Origin: JAZRPG01 sp045649105
GTDB taxonomy: Bacteria; Bacillota; Clostridia; Oscillospirales; JAAYXM01
Assembly: GCA_045649105.1 (NCBI GenBank)
Contig: JAZRPG010000001.1
Coordinates: 1-17,760 of the forward strand
DNA: 17,760 nucleotides
Direction: 5' to 3'
Each line of letters begins with the position of its first letter. The first letter of the stretch is position 1. A program made the position numbers and the translations under genes. Below are positions 1 through 7,968 of this stretch, piece by piece. The notes under the pieces were generated by a model, which saw nothing but the letters and a program-made list of their open reading frames with translations, made no database searches and was not told the origin of the DNA.

Positions 1-190
1 TGTTTTCTTCCTTGCATTCAGTGTGCGCATAAGCGTTGCATTTGCTTCGGCAATGTTCTTGTCCCGTATCGTCTGTGCTCTCTCCCCGAGGTCGTCAAAA
101 TATGTATCAAGCCCCGTCTCGTCAATATAAGATTCCCCCGAGTCTTCCCCTTTAAATGAAGATGGACCGTTTGCGATGGATTGTGTGTTA

Positions 191-215
191 TTATTCGGTT
201 GTGTGGTTGTATTGC
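191..215 (-). repeat. Linker-coding direct repeat, copy 2
   Basis: A 25-bp segment identical in 24 of 25 positions to 824-848. On the minus strand it encodes the polar linker GNTTTQPNN, which follows the LPD3-like domain. It is a within-gene repeat, not an insertion-sequence end. Confidence 0.7.
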
Positions 216-823
216 CAACTCGTCCTTCTCCAAAGGCATTGACATCATCTTCTATTTGTGGTATTTTTATATCAGAAGATGTGTCTTTGCCTCTGATAAG
301 TTCGGTTTCTCCGGACGATGCAGTCTTGAAGGGTTTAGACACATCTTCATTTGTTATGTAGATTACGTCTCCCTTGTCATTGACCACTTCATGCAGATAA
401 AAGTTGTTTTCATTGTCTTTCAGGACAACTGCTGCGACATATCCTGTCTGTTCTCCAATCGTTACCGGTGCCGCAAAGATGTAGCTGTCCTTGCCTCTGC
501 CCTTCCAGTTTGAGACAAAGTCTATCTGCTCTCCGTTCTTTATAACCTCCGGAACTGCTGCAAACGTTACCGCCTTTGCACGTCCGATTCCATGCGCAAT
601 ATCAGACCTTACTCCTTGTTTTGTTAATTTCACATCTCCAAAGCCTTTTCTTTGCACCCTATTCCCTATAGAACTAAAAAACTCAGCCACCTGCTCTATA
701 AGGTTTTTTTCGCCCTTTGGAAACTCTTTCCCGCTAAGAGTCTTTACGCTGTCTTTCCCCTGCAGTGAAGGTATATTTTCTTTAAGCTTTATGACAACAT
801 TTTTGCTGTCTTCTTTTGTTTTG

Positions 824-848
824 TTATTCGGTTGTGTGGTGGTATTGC
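824..848 (-). repeat. Linker-coding direct repeat, copy 1
   Basis: A 25-bp copy matching 191-215 with one mismatch. On the minus strand it encodes SNTTTQPNN, the linker before the LPD3-like domain. The two copies therefore bracket one domain, which fits modular exchange of domains in phage polyvalent proteins. Confidence 0.7.
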
Positions 849-1196
849 TATTTCTGCCTTGTGGATATCTTCCATTCAAATAATCTGTATCGATAGCATC
901 AAGCCAATTCGAAACCAGAGGGTCTGTGTTCCCTGCAAACACTCTGCGAAATTCACTGCTTATCAAAGCTTTGTCGTTTGCAGTAGGATTATAGAAATTC
1001 TCAATCTCTTGCAGTCTTGTAAAGAAATCCCTATCCAACACTCCAAGTTCTTCGCCTTTTCTTTTTAGGTTGGATATAATAATATTGTATATCTGTGCTC
1101 CTTTCACAGAATCGGTTTCAGAGGCTTCCATCTGTTCAATCGGGAGCTCACTTTCCTCAGTCTTCCCGTAATCAGGTGAAAGCAAATCTTTCGTTT

Positions 1197-1940
1197 TTAA
1201 CGAATTTTGCCTGTTGCTTTTTCGGAAGAATCGGGTATAATGTTATTAGAAGCAGTTTGCGCCCCATTGACGCCACCGTTTTCTGTGTGGTTTTCGGGCG
1301 GAGCTGCTTCTATACTTTCATCTTCATTCAACTGAAGACTGTAAACAAACTCTCCTGTTGATTTTTTTCTGACGTTTGCAATAATGTCAAACACTTTTCC
1401 GTCAATTTGCACTTTTTTTATGAAGTAATCCCACAAGCCTACTTTTTTATGTGCTTTTCCGGACTTCCCTTTTTCTTTCGCTGAGCCATCATATTGAGAA
1501 TTCTCTACCAATTCAAAAATGAAGCCATCTGCACCAGTATTTATTTTTGCATCTTTTCCTGCTTTGTCAGATTTTGTGTCGCCATATATGGTTTTGTTAA
1601 TATCTACCGCATCAAAGCTTGCATAATACGTTTGTCCATTATTTGTAAACTTTGCCGTTCTTCCTAAAAACTCATTTTCCATAAGATTTAAAAATCTTTT
1701 TTTGCGGGCTTTCCACGGCATATCTTTCACTTCTTTGCTTGTTTCGTACACCTCAATTCCATCTGCTCTTTTCCCCTTAAAATCATACATTCTCCCACCG
1801 TCGGCATCCGTGCCGGCGGTGTTTATATTTCCGCTTGCGACTGCCGTCTCCGTTGTCGCGAGCATCCTTTCAAACTGCGCAACCGCCGCCTCAAGCTCTG
1901 ATACTCTCGCGCCGTATTTCTCCCGTGATAAGGTTCCGTA
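1197..1940 (-). pseudogene. 5'-truncated, frameshifted phage polyvalent / MuF-type protein fragment
   Basis: The frame is open from after a TGA at 1943-1941 down to a TAA at 1199-1197. The first ATG (1865) directly follows GAAAGG with no usable spacing, and the codons before it already read like protein (SREKYGARVSELEAAVAQFE, coiled-coil-like). This suggests the true start has been lost. About 1712-1325 encodes a domain with GRTAKF, YYASFDAVD, IYGDTKSD, INTGADGFIFELVEN, WDYFIKKVQIDGKVFD and NVRKKSTGEFVYSLQLNE. I associate this with the C-terminal parts of MuF-like and large polyvalent phage proteins; the function of the domain is not known to me. The next domain of such a protein continues in the -1 frame downstream. 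Nothing in-frame is found beyond 1943, so the 5' end seems deleted at the boundary with the hydrolase gene. Confidence 0.6.
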
Positions 1941-1971
1941 TCACAAAAATCTGTCTGTTTATTTAAAACAC

Positions 1972-2000
1972 TTGATATTTGCTGCCGCGTTTGCTAAACT
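1972..2000 (+). promoter_or_regulatory. Putative promoter of the alpha/beta hydrolase gene
   Basis: TTGATA at 1972-1977 and TAAACT at 1995-2000 are separated by 17 nt, about 70 nt before the hydrolase start. The -10 element matches only 4 of 6 consensus bases, so this is a moderate prediction. Confidence 0.45.
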
Positions 2001-2072
2001 GTAGAAAAGTATCAAATCGTAAATTATTCCTTTTCCGACATGCATCAATATATTTCACAAGAGGTGTTCATT

Positions 2073-2804
2073 ATGGAAAACTCACTCTGGAATGGCTTTA
2101 AAATCGAAGAATTTATTTTTTCTGAGCGCAAGGCACGGCTCGTATACCCCGACTGCGAGAAAAACGGAAAGCTCCTTCTCAAAACCGAGTACTGGGACGC
2201 TTTCCCGAATCTTGAAATTGAATGCTTAAAGCGCGGATACTGTCTGTGCAACATAGAGCACTACACGCGCTGGGGCGCAGATGAAGAAATAGACATAATG
2301 GCGGATTTCGTAAAGTATATTTCAAAGAAGCTCGGCTTTGAGGAGAAATGCATCCCCGTCGGAATGAGCTGCGGAGGGCTTCAGGGGGCACTTCTCGCAG
2401 AAAAGTATCCTGAGCTCGTATCCGTTCTTTATCTTGACGCGCCTGTACTTAATATACTCAGCATGGCAAACCTCGGCGAATGCCCGGTAACCGAGGCTTC
2501 GGCTCTTTTCTGGCGCGAGCTCGTTGCTACCTACGGATTCAGCCGCTCAACAATTGTCAACTTCAGAAAGAGTCCTATAGACAACATGGCTCCGCTCATT
2601 AAAAACAACATTCCGATAATCATGCTCTACGGCAACATGGATAATGTCGTAGTTTATGAGGAAAACGGAAAGGTACTTGAAAATTACTACAAGGAAAACG
2701 GCGGAATCATAAAGGTTATTTCCCGCTCCATGTGTGAGCATCACCCGCACGGACTTGAGGATCCGACACCGATTATAAATTTCATTGAGGAGCACACGCG
2801 TTAA
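2073..2804 (+). CDS. Alpha/beta hydrolase family protein
   Basis: A 243-residue soluble protein with the alpha/beta-hydrolase signature. The nucleophile elbow is G97-M98-S99-C100-G101 after a hydrophobic strand. A likely acid is Asp190 in YGNMDNVV, and a likely catalytic histidine is His226 in HHPHGLEDP close to the C-terminus. The order Ser-Asp-His is that of the fold. An in-frame ATG lies at 2040, but AGAGGTG at 2060-2066 is well spaced only for the ATG at 2073, so I chose that one. There is no signal peptide or membrane segment, so it should act in the cytoplasm. The substrate cannot be told: esterase, lipase-like or peptidase-like activities are all possible. The gene stands alone, with its own putative promoter, and converges on the DUF421 gene across a shared terminator. 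Confidence 0.85.
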   Translation: MENSLWNGFKIEEFIFSERKARLVYPDCEKNGKLLLKTEYWDAFPNLEIECLKRGYCLCNIEHYTRWGADEEIDIMADFVKYISKKLGFEEKCIPVGMSCGGLQGALLAEKYPELVSVLYLDAPVLNILSMANLGECPVTEASALFWRELVATYGFSRSTIVNFRKSPIDNMAPLIKNNIPIIMLYGNMDNVVVYEENGKVLENYYKENGGIIKVISRSMCEHHPHGLEDPTPIINFIEEHTR

Positions 2805-2811
2805 TTAAACC

Positions 2812-2853
2812 AAAAAAGCATCCGGTATTTTAAAAATGCCGGATGCTTTTTCT
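2812..2853. terminator. Bidirectional intrinsic terminator
   Basis: An almost perfect 18-bp inverted repeat (arms 2813-2830 and 2834-2851, core AGCATCCGG/CCGGATGCT). It has a run of A on the left and a run of T on the right, so it can end transcription of both the hydrolase gene and the convergent DUF421 gene, whose stop codon it touches. Confidence 0.9.
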
Positions 2854-3559
2854 ATTCAAATCTGTCTATGCTGAGCTTTTCGGTACGCATAGGATATACT
2901 GAAAGCTTTTTTTCAGAGCTGCAGGTCGCAAGATATACATCTCCTGCATCGTTATATCCCTGAAGCTTAAGCTCTCTCACAAGCCAACCTTTGTCAACAT
3001 TGCAAAGCCGAAGATTCTTATACATTATATTTCCGTCAAGAATAACATTTGTCTGAATGTATTCCTGCTTCGGCGCAAGGTTTAAATCCCCCGGCTCTAC
3101 GGGGCGGCTTGATGCGCGCGGAAGGAAGCTTATGTTTCCGTTATTCTCAAGTATCGCGGTCTGTATCTCTGCCACATCAAAATATCCCGCTATTCTTGCA
3201 AGCGTCAGGAAGTCTCCGAGGTCAATTTTAGCCTTCTTGAGATTCTGCCTGTATATGATTCCGTTATCCATCAGAATCAACGCGTCCCCCACGAGAAATT
3301 TCCGTACCTTTACGGACTTGGTTGTTGCAACTGATATACCGTAAGCAAGAAGTGCATACACGCTCATTGCAAGTATTGGATAAAGCGGATTCTTTTCAAG
3401 CCCTGTCGCCATTTCTGCCGCGATTGAGCCTATCGTTATTCCGACAACATAATCAAAAAGAGACAGCTTTGATATTTGCTTCTCGCCCATCAGCTTTGTA
3501 AGCAGAAACAATGTTATCGCAGAGCCGAGTGACATAACAAAAACTTTTAAAAACTCCAT
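2852..3559 (-). CDS. DUF421 / YetF-type membrane protein
   Basis: A 235-residue protein of the YetF (DUF421) family. Three hydrophobic helices at about residues 3-22, 33-50 and 58-78 contain the family motif KQISKLSLFDYVVGITIGS between helices 1 and 2. A cytoplasmic-type domain follows with RQNLKKAKI and LARIAGYFDV, then an extended C-terminal part. Length is usual for the family. Members sit in the inner membrane and are often linked to sporulation or stress, but no biochemical function is firmly known. An in-frame ATG lies seven codons upstream, but AAGGGGAG just before the ATG at 3559 decides the start. The parvulin gene upstream ends in a terminator, so this gene presumably has its own promoter in 3560-3625, where I see only weak candidates. 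Confidence 0.85.
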   Translation of the reverse strand: MEFLKVFVMSLGSAITLFLLTKLMGEKQISKLSLFDYVVGITIGSIAAEMATGLEKNPLYPILAMSVYALLAYGISVATTKSVKVRKFLVGDALILMDNGIIYRQNLKKAKIDLGDFLTLARIAGYFDVAEIQTAILENNGNISFLPRASSRPVEPGDLNLAPKQEYIQTNVILDGNIMYKNLRLCNVDKGWLVRELKLQGYNDAGDVYLATCSSEKKLSVYPMRTEKLSIDRFE

Positions 3560-3625
3560 ACTTCTCCCCTTCCCGGTCACATTAATATTCCCCTGAACAT
3601 GAGCAAAATATTCCTCCGCATATAC

Positions 3626-3674
3626 AAAAACGCCCTTTCATGCCGTAATCATCGGCAGGAAAGAGCGTTTTTTT
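3626..3674 (-). terminator. Intrinsic terminator of the parvulin gene
   Basis: Imperfect stem of about 20 bp (arms 3626-3645 and 3653-3674, core CTGCCG...CGGCAT) with a T run after it on the minus strand, 16 nt past the stop codon of the parvulin gene. Poly-A/poly-T on both sides could make it work in both directions. Confidence 0.85.
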
Positions 3675-3689
3675 AAATAATTAACTTTT

Positions 3690-4811
3690 TTACTCCCCGG
3701 CGGTGTCTTTTTCAGGAGCAGACTCAGCGTCTGTCTCCGGTGCAGATTCCTCACCGCTCTCCGGTGCAAGAGGTGCTGCAGATTTGTCCTTACCAAAGAA
3801 TTTATAAAGGTCAATCTTGTCATATGCCTTTGTGTGCTTAACCTCTACCTTTTCAGTATATTCCCGGATTTTATCCTCAAACACATTAGCCGCAAACTCC
3901 TGTGACAGGCTCTCTGCATTTTCCTCAACATACTCTTTGTTAATCGGCAGTCTCTTTATGATATGGAAGCCATGGCTTGTCTCGACTACGCCGCTTACGC
4001 CGTTTTCAGCAAGGGCATTCGATGCCGCTGAAAACTCTGAAACCATCATTCCTGTCTTTGCGATATCGTACCCGTCTTTGTCGAAGATATATCCGTTTGT
4101 ATTTGTCTCCATACCGGGGTCCTTGCCATATTCCTTAATAAGCGCGTCAAAGTCCGCGCCGTCCTTCGCCTTTTTGGCGATAGTCTCTGCAAGCTTGCGC
4201 TTCTCTGCATAATCCTCTGCATTCGGGTCATTCGCCTGAACCAGAACATGTTTTACACGCACATAACCCGATGAAAGCTTGTTGTATATTTCGTCTGTAG
4301 ATATGGCAAACTTTCCGTCGCCGACAAAGAGCTCACTATTCATCTTCTGATAAAGCTTTGACAACTCGTTCATGTAATACACGAGCTCTTCTGTCGTGTT
4401 TTGAGCCTTAAGCTGGTCAAGAAACGCCTTTTGTCCGCCTGCACTCTCAATCTGAAGCTTAAGCTCCTGCTCCAGAAGCTTTTTATCTTCTTTAGTAAGC
4501 GTAATTCCGTTTTCTTCAGCGAACAGCCTTACCGTCTCCATATCCTTAAAGAAGCTGTCTGTGCTCTGCTTAAGCGCATCGGCACCGGTCATACCGTCAC
4601 CAAAATCCTGGTCAAGCATATCGGCAAAGCTTATACCCATGCTCTGCTGCGACGATACATCCATCTGCCCTAAAGCGCCAAGATACAGCTGCTCTGAAAT
4701 TTTGTTGCCGTTAATCTCAAGCACAGTTTTTTCGCCTATTGCGCATCCGGAAAAAAGCCCGGAAAGCATTACTACAGCAAGCGCCAATGCTGCAAATTTT
4801 CTCATTCTCAT
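3690..4811 (-). CDS. PrsA/SurA-like peptidylprolyl isomerase lipoprotein (parvulin)
   Basis: A 373-residue secreted foldase. Residues 1-22 form a lipoprotein signal (MRMRK, hydrophobic stretch, then LFSGC) with Cys23 as the likely lipidated residue. Residues about 30-180 form the helical SurA/PrsA-type chaperone region. Residues about 184-290 form a PpiC/parvulin domain, with VRVKHVLVQ at its start, GYIF in the middle and VSGVVETSHGFHIIKRL at its end. The tail from about 344 is rich in E, S, A and P, with repeated ESAPE-like units. Such proteins help secreted proteins fold at the outer face of the membrane. The start has GAGGAG about 10 nt upstream; an ATG two codons later is also possible. 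The gene has its own promoter and terminator, so it is monocistronic. I leave the symbol blank because several parvulin paralogues usually occur per genome. Confidence 0.9.
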   Translation of the reverse strand: MRMRKFAALALAVVMLSGLFSGCAIGEKTVLEINGNKISEQLYLGALGQMDVSSQQSMGISFADMLDQDFGDGMTGADALKQSTDSFFKDMETVRLFAEENGITLTKEDKKLLEQELKLQIESAGGQKAFLDQLKAQNTTEELVYYMNELSKLYQKMNSELFVGDGKFAISTDEIYNKLSSGYVRVKHVLVQANDPNAEDYAEKRKLAETIAKKAKDGADFDALIKEYGKDPGMETNTNGYIFDKDGYDIAKTGMMVSEFSAASNALAENGVSGVVETSHGFHIIKRLPINKEYVEENAESLSQEFAANVFEDKIREYTEKVEVKHTKAYDKIDLYKFFGKDKSAAPLAPESGEESAPETDAESAPEKDTAGE

Positions 4812-4853
4812 CCTTACTATCTCCTCTTATATATAATGTCATTATACTTTTAC

Positions 4854-4882
4854 AGTATAGCAGAAACATAACAAAAAATCAA
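4854..4882 (-). promoter_or_regulatory. Promoter of the parvulin gene
   Basis: On the minus strand TTGATT (4882-4877) and TATACT (4859-4854) are separated by exactly 17 nt, about 43 nt before the start codon. Confidence 0.75.
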
Positions 4883-4927
4883 ATATTATAATGTAAACAT
4901 TTTATGTATATGCAGTTTTCAGGATTT

Positions 4928-5839
4928 TTACAACAAGCCGAACACAAACGGAATTGTTATGAGTCCCAGCACTCCTGCTACAAAGCAAACCTTCGCACCC
5001 GTCTCACTGTCTCCGCCAAACGCCTCAGGGAACACTACGCTGTTTATCCCGAGCGGCATAGCGAGCATTACCGTTGTTATGAGCACCCATTCCTGCCTTA
5101 CGCCCACTGCCCGCAGGATAAACATTGCTGTTATCGGTATAATCAAAAGACGTATTGCCGATGCCGCATATGACTTCCAGTCAAGGAGCATTTCGCGCAC
5201 ATTCATCCTTGCAAATACAGCACCCGTCAAAAGCATTGCGCACGGGGACATACAGTCTTTTGCCATTCCAAGAATATCAGTCACAAGCCCCGGAATCTGA
5301 AGTCGTAACCCACCTACTATCATACCTGCAAGCATCGCAACCACCGACGGGTTTAAAAACACCTTAAGCGTCATCCTCTTGAACGGAGTGAGGAGATACA
5401 TTCCTATTGTGTATATGTAAATATTATACGGCAAGCAAAATATCATTGCATCAAGAAGCGCCAACTCCCCGAATATTGCCTGCACAAGCGGGTACCCCAT
5501 ATATGTTATATTCGGGATCGTGAAGCTGTAGATATATACGGCCTGAGTGTTCTTGTTTTTTGAAAACAGCTTTGCAAGAAACACAGAGATAATTCCTGTC
5601 ACCGTAAGAACTATGAGTGACAAAAAAATGAGTTTTGCCTTTTCAGCTATTACATCCGGTCGGAAATTCTCCGCAAAAGTAGAAAATACCATAGCCGGCA
5701 GAAAGACGTTTACAACAAGCTGTGACAATGTCGAGCTTGCATCGTCAGAAAAAATCTTTTTCTTCTTAAATGCGTAGCCTACAACCATAAACGCCAGCAT
5801 AATCATAAGTTGCTTTGCCGTTATAAGCGCTGTTCCCAT
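4928..5839 (-). CDS. AEC (auxin efflux carrier) family transporter
   Basis: A 303-residue, strongly hydrophobic protein with about ten membrane helices in two halves separated by a more polar middle around residues 150-165. The N-terminal half carries SQLVVNVFLPAMVFSTF, and the middle carries FTIPNITYMGYPLV, both characteristic of AEC permeases (the MleP/YfdV type group). The C-terminal half includes MPLGINSVVFPEAFGGD. Bacterial members export or exchange small organic acids or amino-acid-derived anions; the substrate here is not indicated by its neighbours. Length is normal. A GGAG stands about 9 nt before the start. There is no clear terminator before the parvulin promoter downstream, so some read-through into that gene is possible. 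Confidence 0.9.
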   Translation of the reverse strand: MGTALITAKQLMIMLAFMVVGYAFKKKKIFSDDASSTLSQLVVNVFLPAMVFSTFAENFRPDVIAEKAKLIFLSLIVLTVTGIISVFLAKLFSKNKNTQAVYIYSFTIPNITYMGYPLVQAIFGELALLDAMIFCLPYNIYIYTIGMYLLTPFKRMTLKVFLNPSVVAMLAGMIVGGLRLQIPGLVTDILGMAKDCMSPCAMLLTGAVFARMNVREMLLDWKSYAASAIRLLIIPITAMFILRAVGVRQEWVLITTVMLAMPLGINSVVFPEAFGGDSETGAKVCFVAGVLGLITIPFVFGLL

Positions 5840-5894
5840 AATAAAAACTCCATTTCAAAACCGGTACTCGTTTTCCTTTTCGGCAACGTACTAG

Positions 5895-5923
5895 ATTATA
5901 TCATAGCCCATGACATATTACAA
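5895..5923 (-). promoter_or_regulatory. Promoter of the AEC transporter gene
   Basis: TTGTAA (5923-5918) and a perfect TATAAT (5900-5895) on the minus strand, spacer 17 nt. The leader of about 50 nt shows no obvious riboswitch. Confidence 0.8.
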
Positions 5924-6013
5924 CACAAAAAGCGCTGCAAGAGAGGGCCTTTTTATATGCTGTACGATGTTTGAAGCGGCACTTCCGTATTCCGCAAAAC
6001 ATTTAATTATCAC

Positions 6014-6043
6014 TTGCTTGTCCCCCGTGTTCTGTGTTAATAT
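6014..6043 (+). promoter_or_regulatory. Putative promoter of the aldose-epimerase-like gene
   Basis: TTGCTT at 6014-6019 and TAATAT at 6038-6043 with an 18-nt spacer, about 40 nt before the start codon. Neither element is full consensus. The stretch 5924-6013 between the divergent promoters shows nothing else I can name. Confidence 0.45.
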
Positions 6044-6085
6044 ATAAAAAATAAAACGCTTTCTTTTTTATCAGGAGGAATTATT

Positions 6086-6958
6086 ATGCCCAATTTGACA
6101 ACTATCAGAAACGAATCACTTACCGTTACTATAAACTCCTTTGGCGCTGAGCTTTTCAGCATAAAAACATCAGACGGAGTTGAGCATTTGTGGCAGGGGA
6201 ACCCCGATGTCTGGAAAGACCGTGCCCCCGTGCTTTTCCCCATCACCGGCTCTCTGAGAAACAAAAAATATATTTATGCCGGCAAGGAGTACACACTCCC
6301 GAGCCACGGCTTTGCAAAAAGACGCGAGTTCACTCTGGAGAGCAAGACGGAAAGCTCTGCCGTATTCCTTCTGAAATCTGACGCTGAGACGCTTGCGGCG
6401 TACCCGTTTGAATTTGAGTTCCGCGCGGTTTACACACTCGATAAAAACGCGCTCAAGGTGGACTACATTGCAGATAACAAGTCCGGAGGCGCAATGTATC
6501 TCTCGCTCGGCGCGCATGAGGGATATTCCTGCCCCGGCGGAATCGAGAATTACAGCATAGTTTTTGATGAGTGTGAAACACTTTCCACCCGCGGGGTAAA
6601 CGGCGATACAGGCCTTCTTACCGATGAATTGACCCCTGTTATAAACGGAGAAAAACGGCTCAAGATGCGCAATTCATATTTTGAAATTGACGCACTCGTA
6701 TTCCTTGATGCAAAATCACGCGGTTTAACCATTGTTGACGACCGCACAGGTGAGCGCACTCATGTTGCCTTCCCCGGCTTTGACACTCTTTTAATCTGGA
6801 CGCGTCCCGGTGCTGAATATATCTGCATCGAGCCATGGAGCGGTGCACCGGATTTTGAATCACAGGTCACAGACTTTGAACACAAAATACGCATTAATAA
6901 AGTCGAGAAGGACGCTCGCTTCATGCGTACGCACACAATCACTTTTCTCGGAAAGTAG
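6086..6958 (+). CDS. Aldose 1-epimerase family protein (LacX-like)
   Basis: A 290-residue protein of the galactose-mutarotase fold, which interconverts the alpha and beta anomers of sugars. Family residues that can be seen: RAPVLFPITG (47-55), His74 in LPSHGFAKRREF, His144 in LGAHEGYSCP, and Glu249 in CIEPWSGAPDF, which would be the catalytic base. The pattern matches the LacX-like bacterial subgroup better than classic GalM. There is no signal peptide, so it is cytoplasmic. AGGAGG stands 8 nt before the ATG. It is a single-gene unit with its own terminator and no sugar pathway beside it, so the physiological sugar is unknown; glucose-6-phosphate-type epimerases are related alternatives. Confidence 0.9.
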   Translation: MPNLTTIRNESLTVTINSFGAELFSIKTSDGVEHLWQGNPDVWKDRAPVLFPITGSLRNKKYIYAGKEYTLPSHGFAKRREFTLESKTESSAVFLLKSDAETLAAYPFEFEFRAVYTLDKNALKVDYIADNKSGGAMYLSLGAHEGYSCPGGIENYSIVFDECETLSTRGVNGDTGLLTDELTPVINGEKRLKMRNSYFEIDALVFLDAKSRGLTIVDDRTGERTHVAFPGFDTLLIWTRPGAEYICIEPWSGAPDFESQVTDFEHKIRINKVEKDARFMRTHTITFLGK

Positions 6959-6976
6959 TATATGAGCCGTAAAAGG

Positions 6977-7008
6977 CGAGCCGCTCTTAAGGGCAGCTCG
7001 TTTTTTAT
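6977..7008 (+). terminator. Intrinsic terminator after the aldose-epimerase-like gene
   Basis: Inverted repeat CGAGC...GCTCG (arms 6977-6988 and 6989-7000, with one mismatch and one G-U pair) followed by six T, 18 nt past the stop codon. Confidence 0.85.
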
Positions 7009-7028
7009 TTTCCGTATAACAGGTCTCC

Positions 7029-7057
7029 TTGCGATTTATCTTTAAAACTGATATAAT
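7029..7057 (+). promoter_or_regulatory. Promoter of the DUF89 gene
   Basis: TTGCGA at 7029-7034 and a perfect TATAAT at 7052-7057, spacer 17 nt. AGGAGG follows at 7068-7073. Confidence 0.75.
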
Positions 7058-7084
7058 TCTAAAAGACAGGAGGCTTTATAAAAT

Positions 7085-7930
7085 ATGAAAATGCAACTTG
7101 GATGTCTTCCCTGCTCACTTCGTCAGGCTCTGGAGGCAGCACAGAATGCGACAAGCGATACAGAAGTGCAGGCATGCATTATGGACGAATGTATGGATTT
7201 GCTGAAGAATTACAGAAACTATGCTTCATCCCCCGCCATGGCACGGGACATTCATGCCATTGTCCGCCGTCACACCGGCATTTCAGATCCGTATGCCGTC
7301 TCAAAAAAAGCCACTATTGACGCAGCTCTTGGCGAATATGAAGCTATCCGCGCACTCATAAAAGAAAAAGGCGATATCTACCGTGCACTAAAGGTTTCGG
7401 CGGCGGGGAATAACATAGACATGGCAGTGTACAGTAATGTAGACGTCGCCTCGGCTGTAAAAAGCTGCTTTGACGAAGATTTTACAGTTTGTGATATCGA
7501 TATTTTTAAAGAGCAGCTCTCATCTGCAAAAACGCTTCTCCTTATAGGAGATAACGCGGGTGAGTCTGTATTTGACCGGGCTTTTATTGAGTCTCTCCCT
7601 CCGATGGACATCTTCTATGCAGTTAAAAGCGCGCCGATTATAAACGATGTTACAGAGCGCGACGCGATAGATTCAGGGCTTTGTGATGTGTCTCGGGTAA
7701 TCTCTACGGGCTGCAATGTCCCCGGCACAATTCTTTCTGAATGTTCAAAAGAATTTCTTGATATTTTTCACTCCGCCGATATTGTGATAAGCAAGGGGCA
7801 GGGAAATTTTGAAACACTTGAGAATGCAGACCGCGGCGTATTCTTTCTTCTCCGCGCAAAATGCCGGCTTGTGGCAGATGCATTCGCTGTCCCGCTTGGG
7901 TCGTATATATTTAAATACCTGGAAGTATAA
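7085..7930 (+). CDS. DUF89 / ARMT1-like damage-control phosphatase family protein
   Basis: A 281-residue protein of the DUF89 family, metal-dependent phosphatases thought to remove damaged or over-abundant phosphometabolites. The visible family features are Cys7 and Cys10 (CLPC) at the N-terminus, SAAGNNID (105-112), GDNAGE (155-160) with the likely metal-binding Asp156 and Asn157, VKSAPIINDVT (180-190), STGCNVPGT (207-215) and SKGQGNFETL (236-245). The N-terminal CxxC is typical of the prokaryotic subgroup. AGGAGG stands 11 nt before this ATG; an ATG two codons later is possible. It is cytoplasmic and monocistronic, with its own promoter and a shared terminator. The substrate cannot be deduced from the neighbours. 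Confidence 0.9.
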   Translation: MKMQLGCLPCSLRQALEAAQNATSDTEVQACIMDECMDLLKNYRNYASSPAMARDIHAIVRRHTGISDPYAVSKKATIDAALGEYEAIRALIKEKGDIYRALKVSAAGNNIDMAVYSNVDVASAVKSCFDEDFTVCDIDIFKEQLSSAKTLLLIGDNAGESVFDRAFIESLPPMDIFYAVKSAPIINDVTERDAIDSGLCDVSRVISTGCNVPGTILSECSKEFLDIFHSADIVISKGQGNFETLENADRGVFFLLRAKCRLVADAFAVPLGSYIFKYLEV

Positions 7931-7968
7931 AAAAATACCATGGGTAAAATTACCCATGGTATTTTTTT
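7929..7968. terminator. Bidirectional intrinsic terminator
   Basis: A perfect inverted repeat of 19-bp arms (7929-7947 and 7950-7968) around TACCATGGGTA, with A and T runs on the two sides. It overlaps the stop codons of both convergent genes and can end both transcripts. Confidence 0.92.

Larger units (their letters stand above)
1..1242 (-). pseudogene. Phage polyvalent protein fragment with LPD3-like domain; runs off left edge
   Basis: This minus-strand frame is open for about 414 codons from just after a stop at 1245-1243 to the window edge, and it has no stop inside the window. My translation shows a helical segment (about 1110-870), then a domain at about 665-378 with the motifs SDIAHGIGRAKA, FAAVPEVIKNG, NWKGRGKDSY and FYLHEVV. 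I recognise that pattern from large polyvalent proteins of phages and integrative elements (LPD3 / Barnase-EndoU-RelE-like group); the exact Pfam name is from memory. A polar linker follows that leads towards another domain beyond the edge. No ATG, GTG or TTG near the 5' end has a convincing ribosome binding site. The frame overlaps the end of the upstream fragment by 46 bases in the -1 frame, so the two probably were one gene. It could be a separate translated ORF, but I think decay is likelier. Confidence 0.6.

Noticed and set aside
181..1068. Several plus-strand open frames in the left region
   Set aside because: They lie opposite the minus-strand phage frames, which give recognisable domain sequence. 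The plus-strand translations are low-complexity and lack ribosome binding sites.
1190..1245. A programmed -1 ribosomal frameshift between the two phage frames
   Set aside because: No slippery heptamer of the X-XXY-YYZ type lies in the upstream frame before its stop, and no clear stimulatory hairpin is seen. Decay or an error is simpler.
2040..2072. An upstream ATG start for the alpha/beta hydrolase
   Set aside because: No ribosome binding site precedes 2040, whereas AGAGGTG is well placed for 2073.
5924..6013. A possible regulatory or RNA element between the divergent AEC and aldose-epimerase promoters
   Set aside because: Only short imperfect inverted repeats were seen, with no conserved riboswitch core and no small reading frame with a good ribosome binding site.
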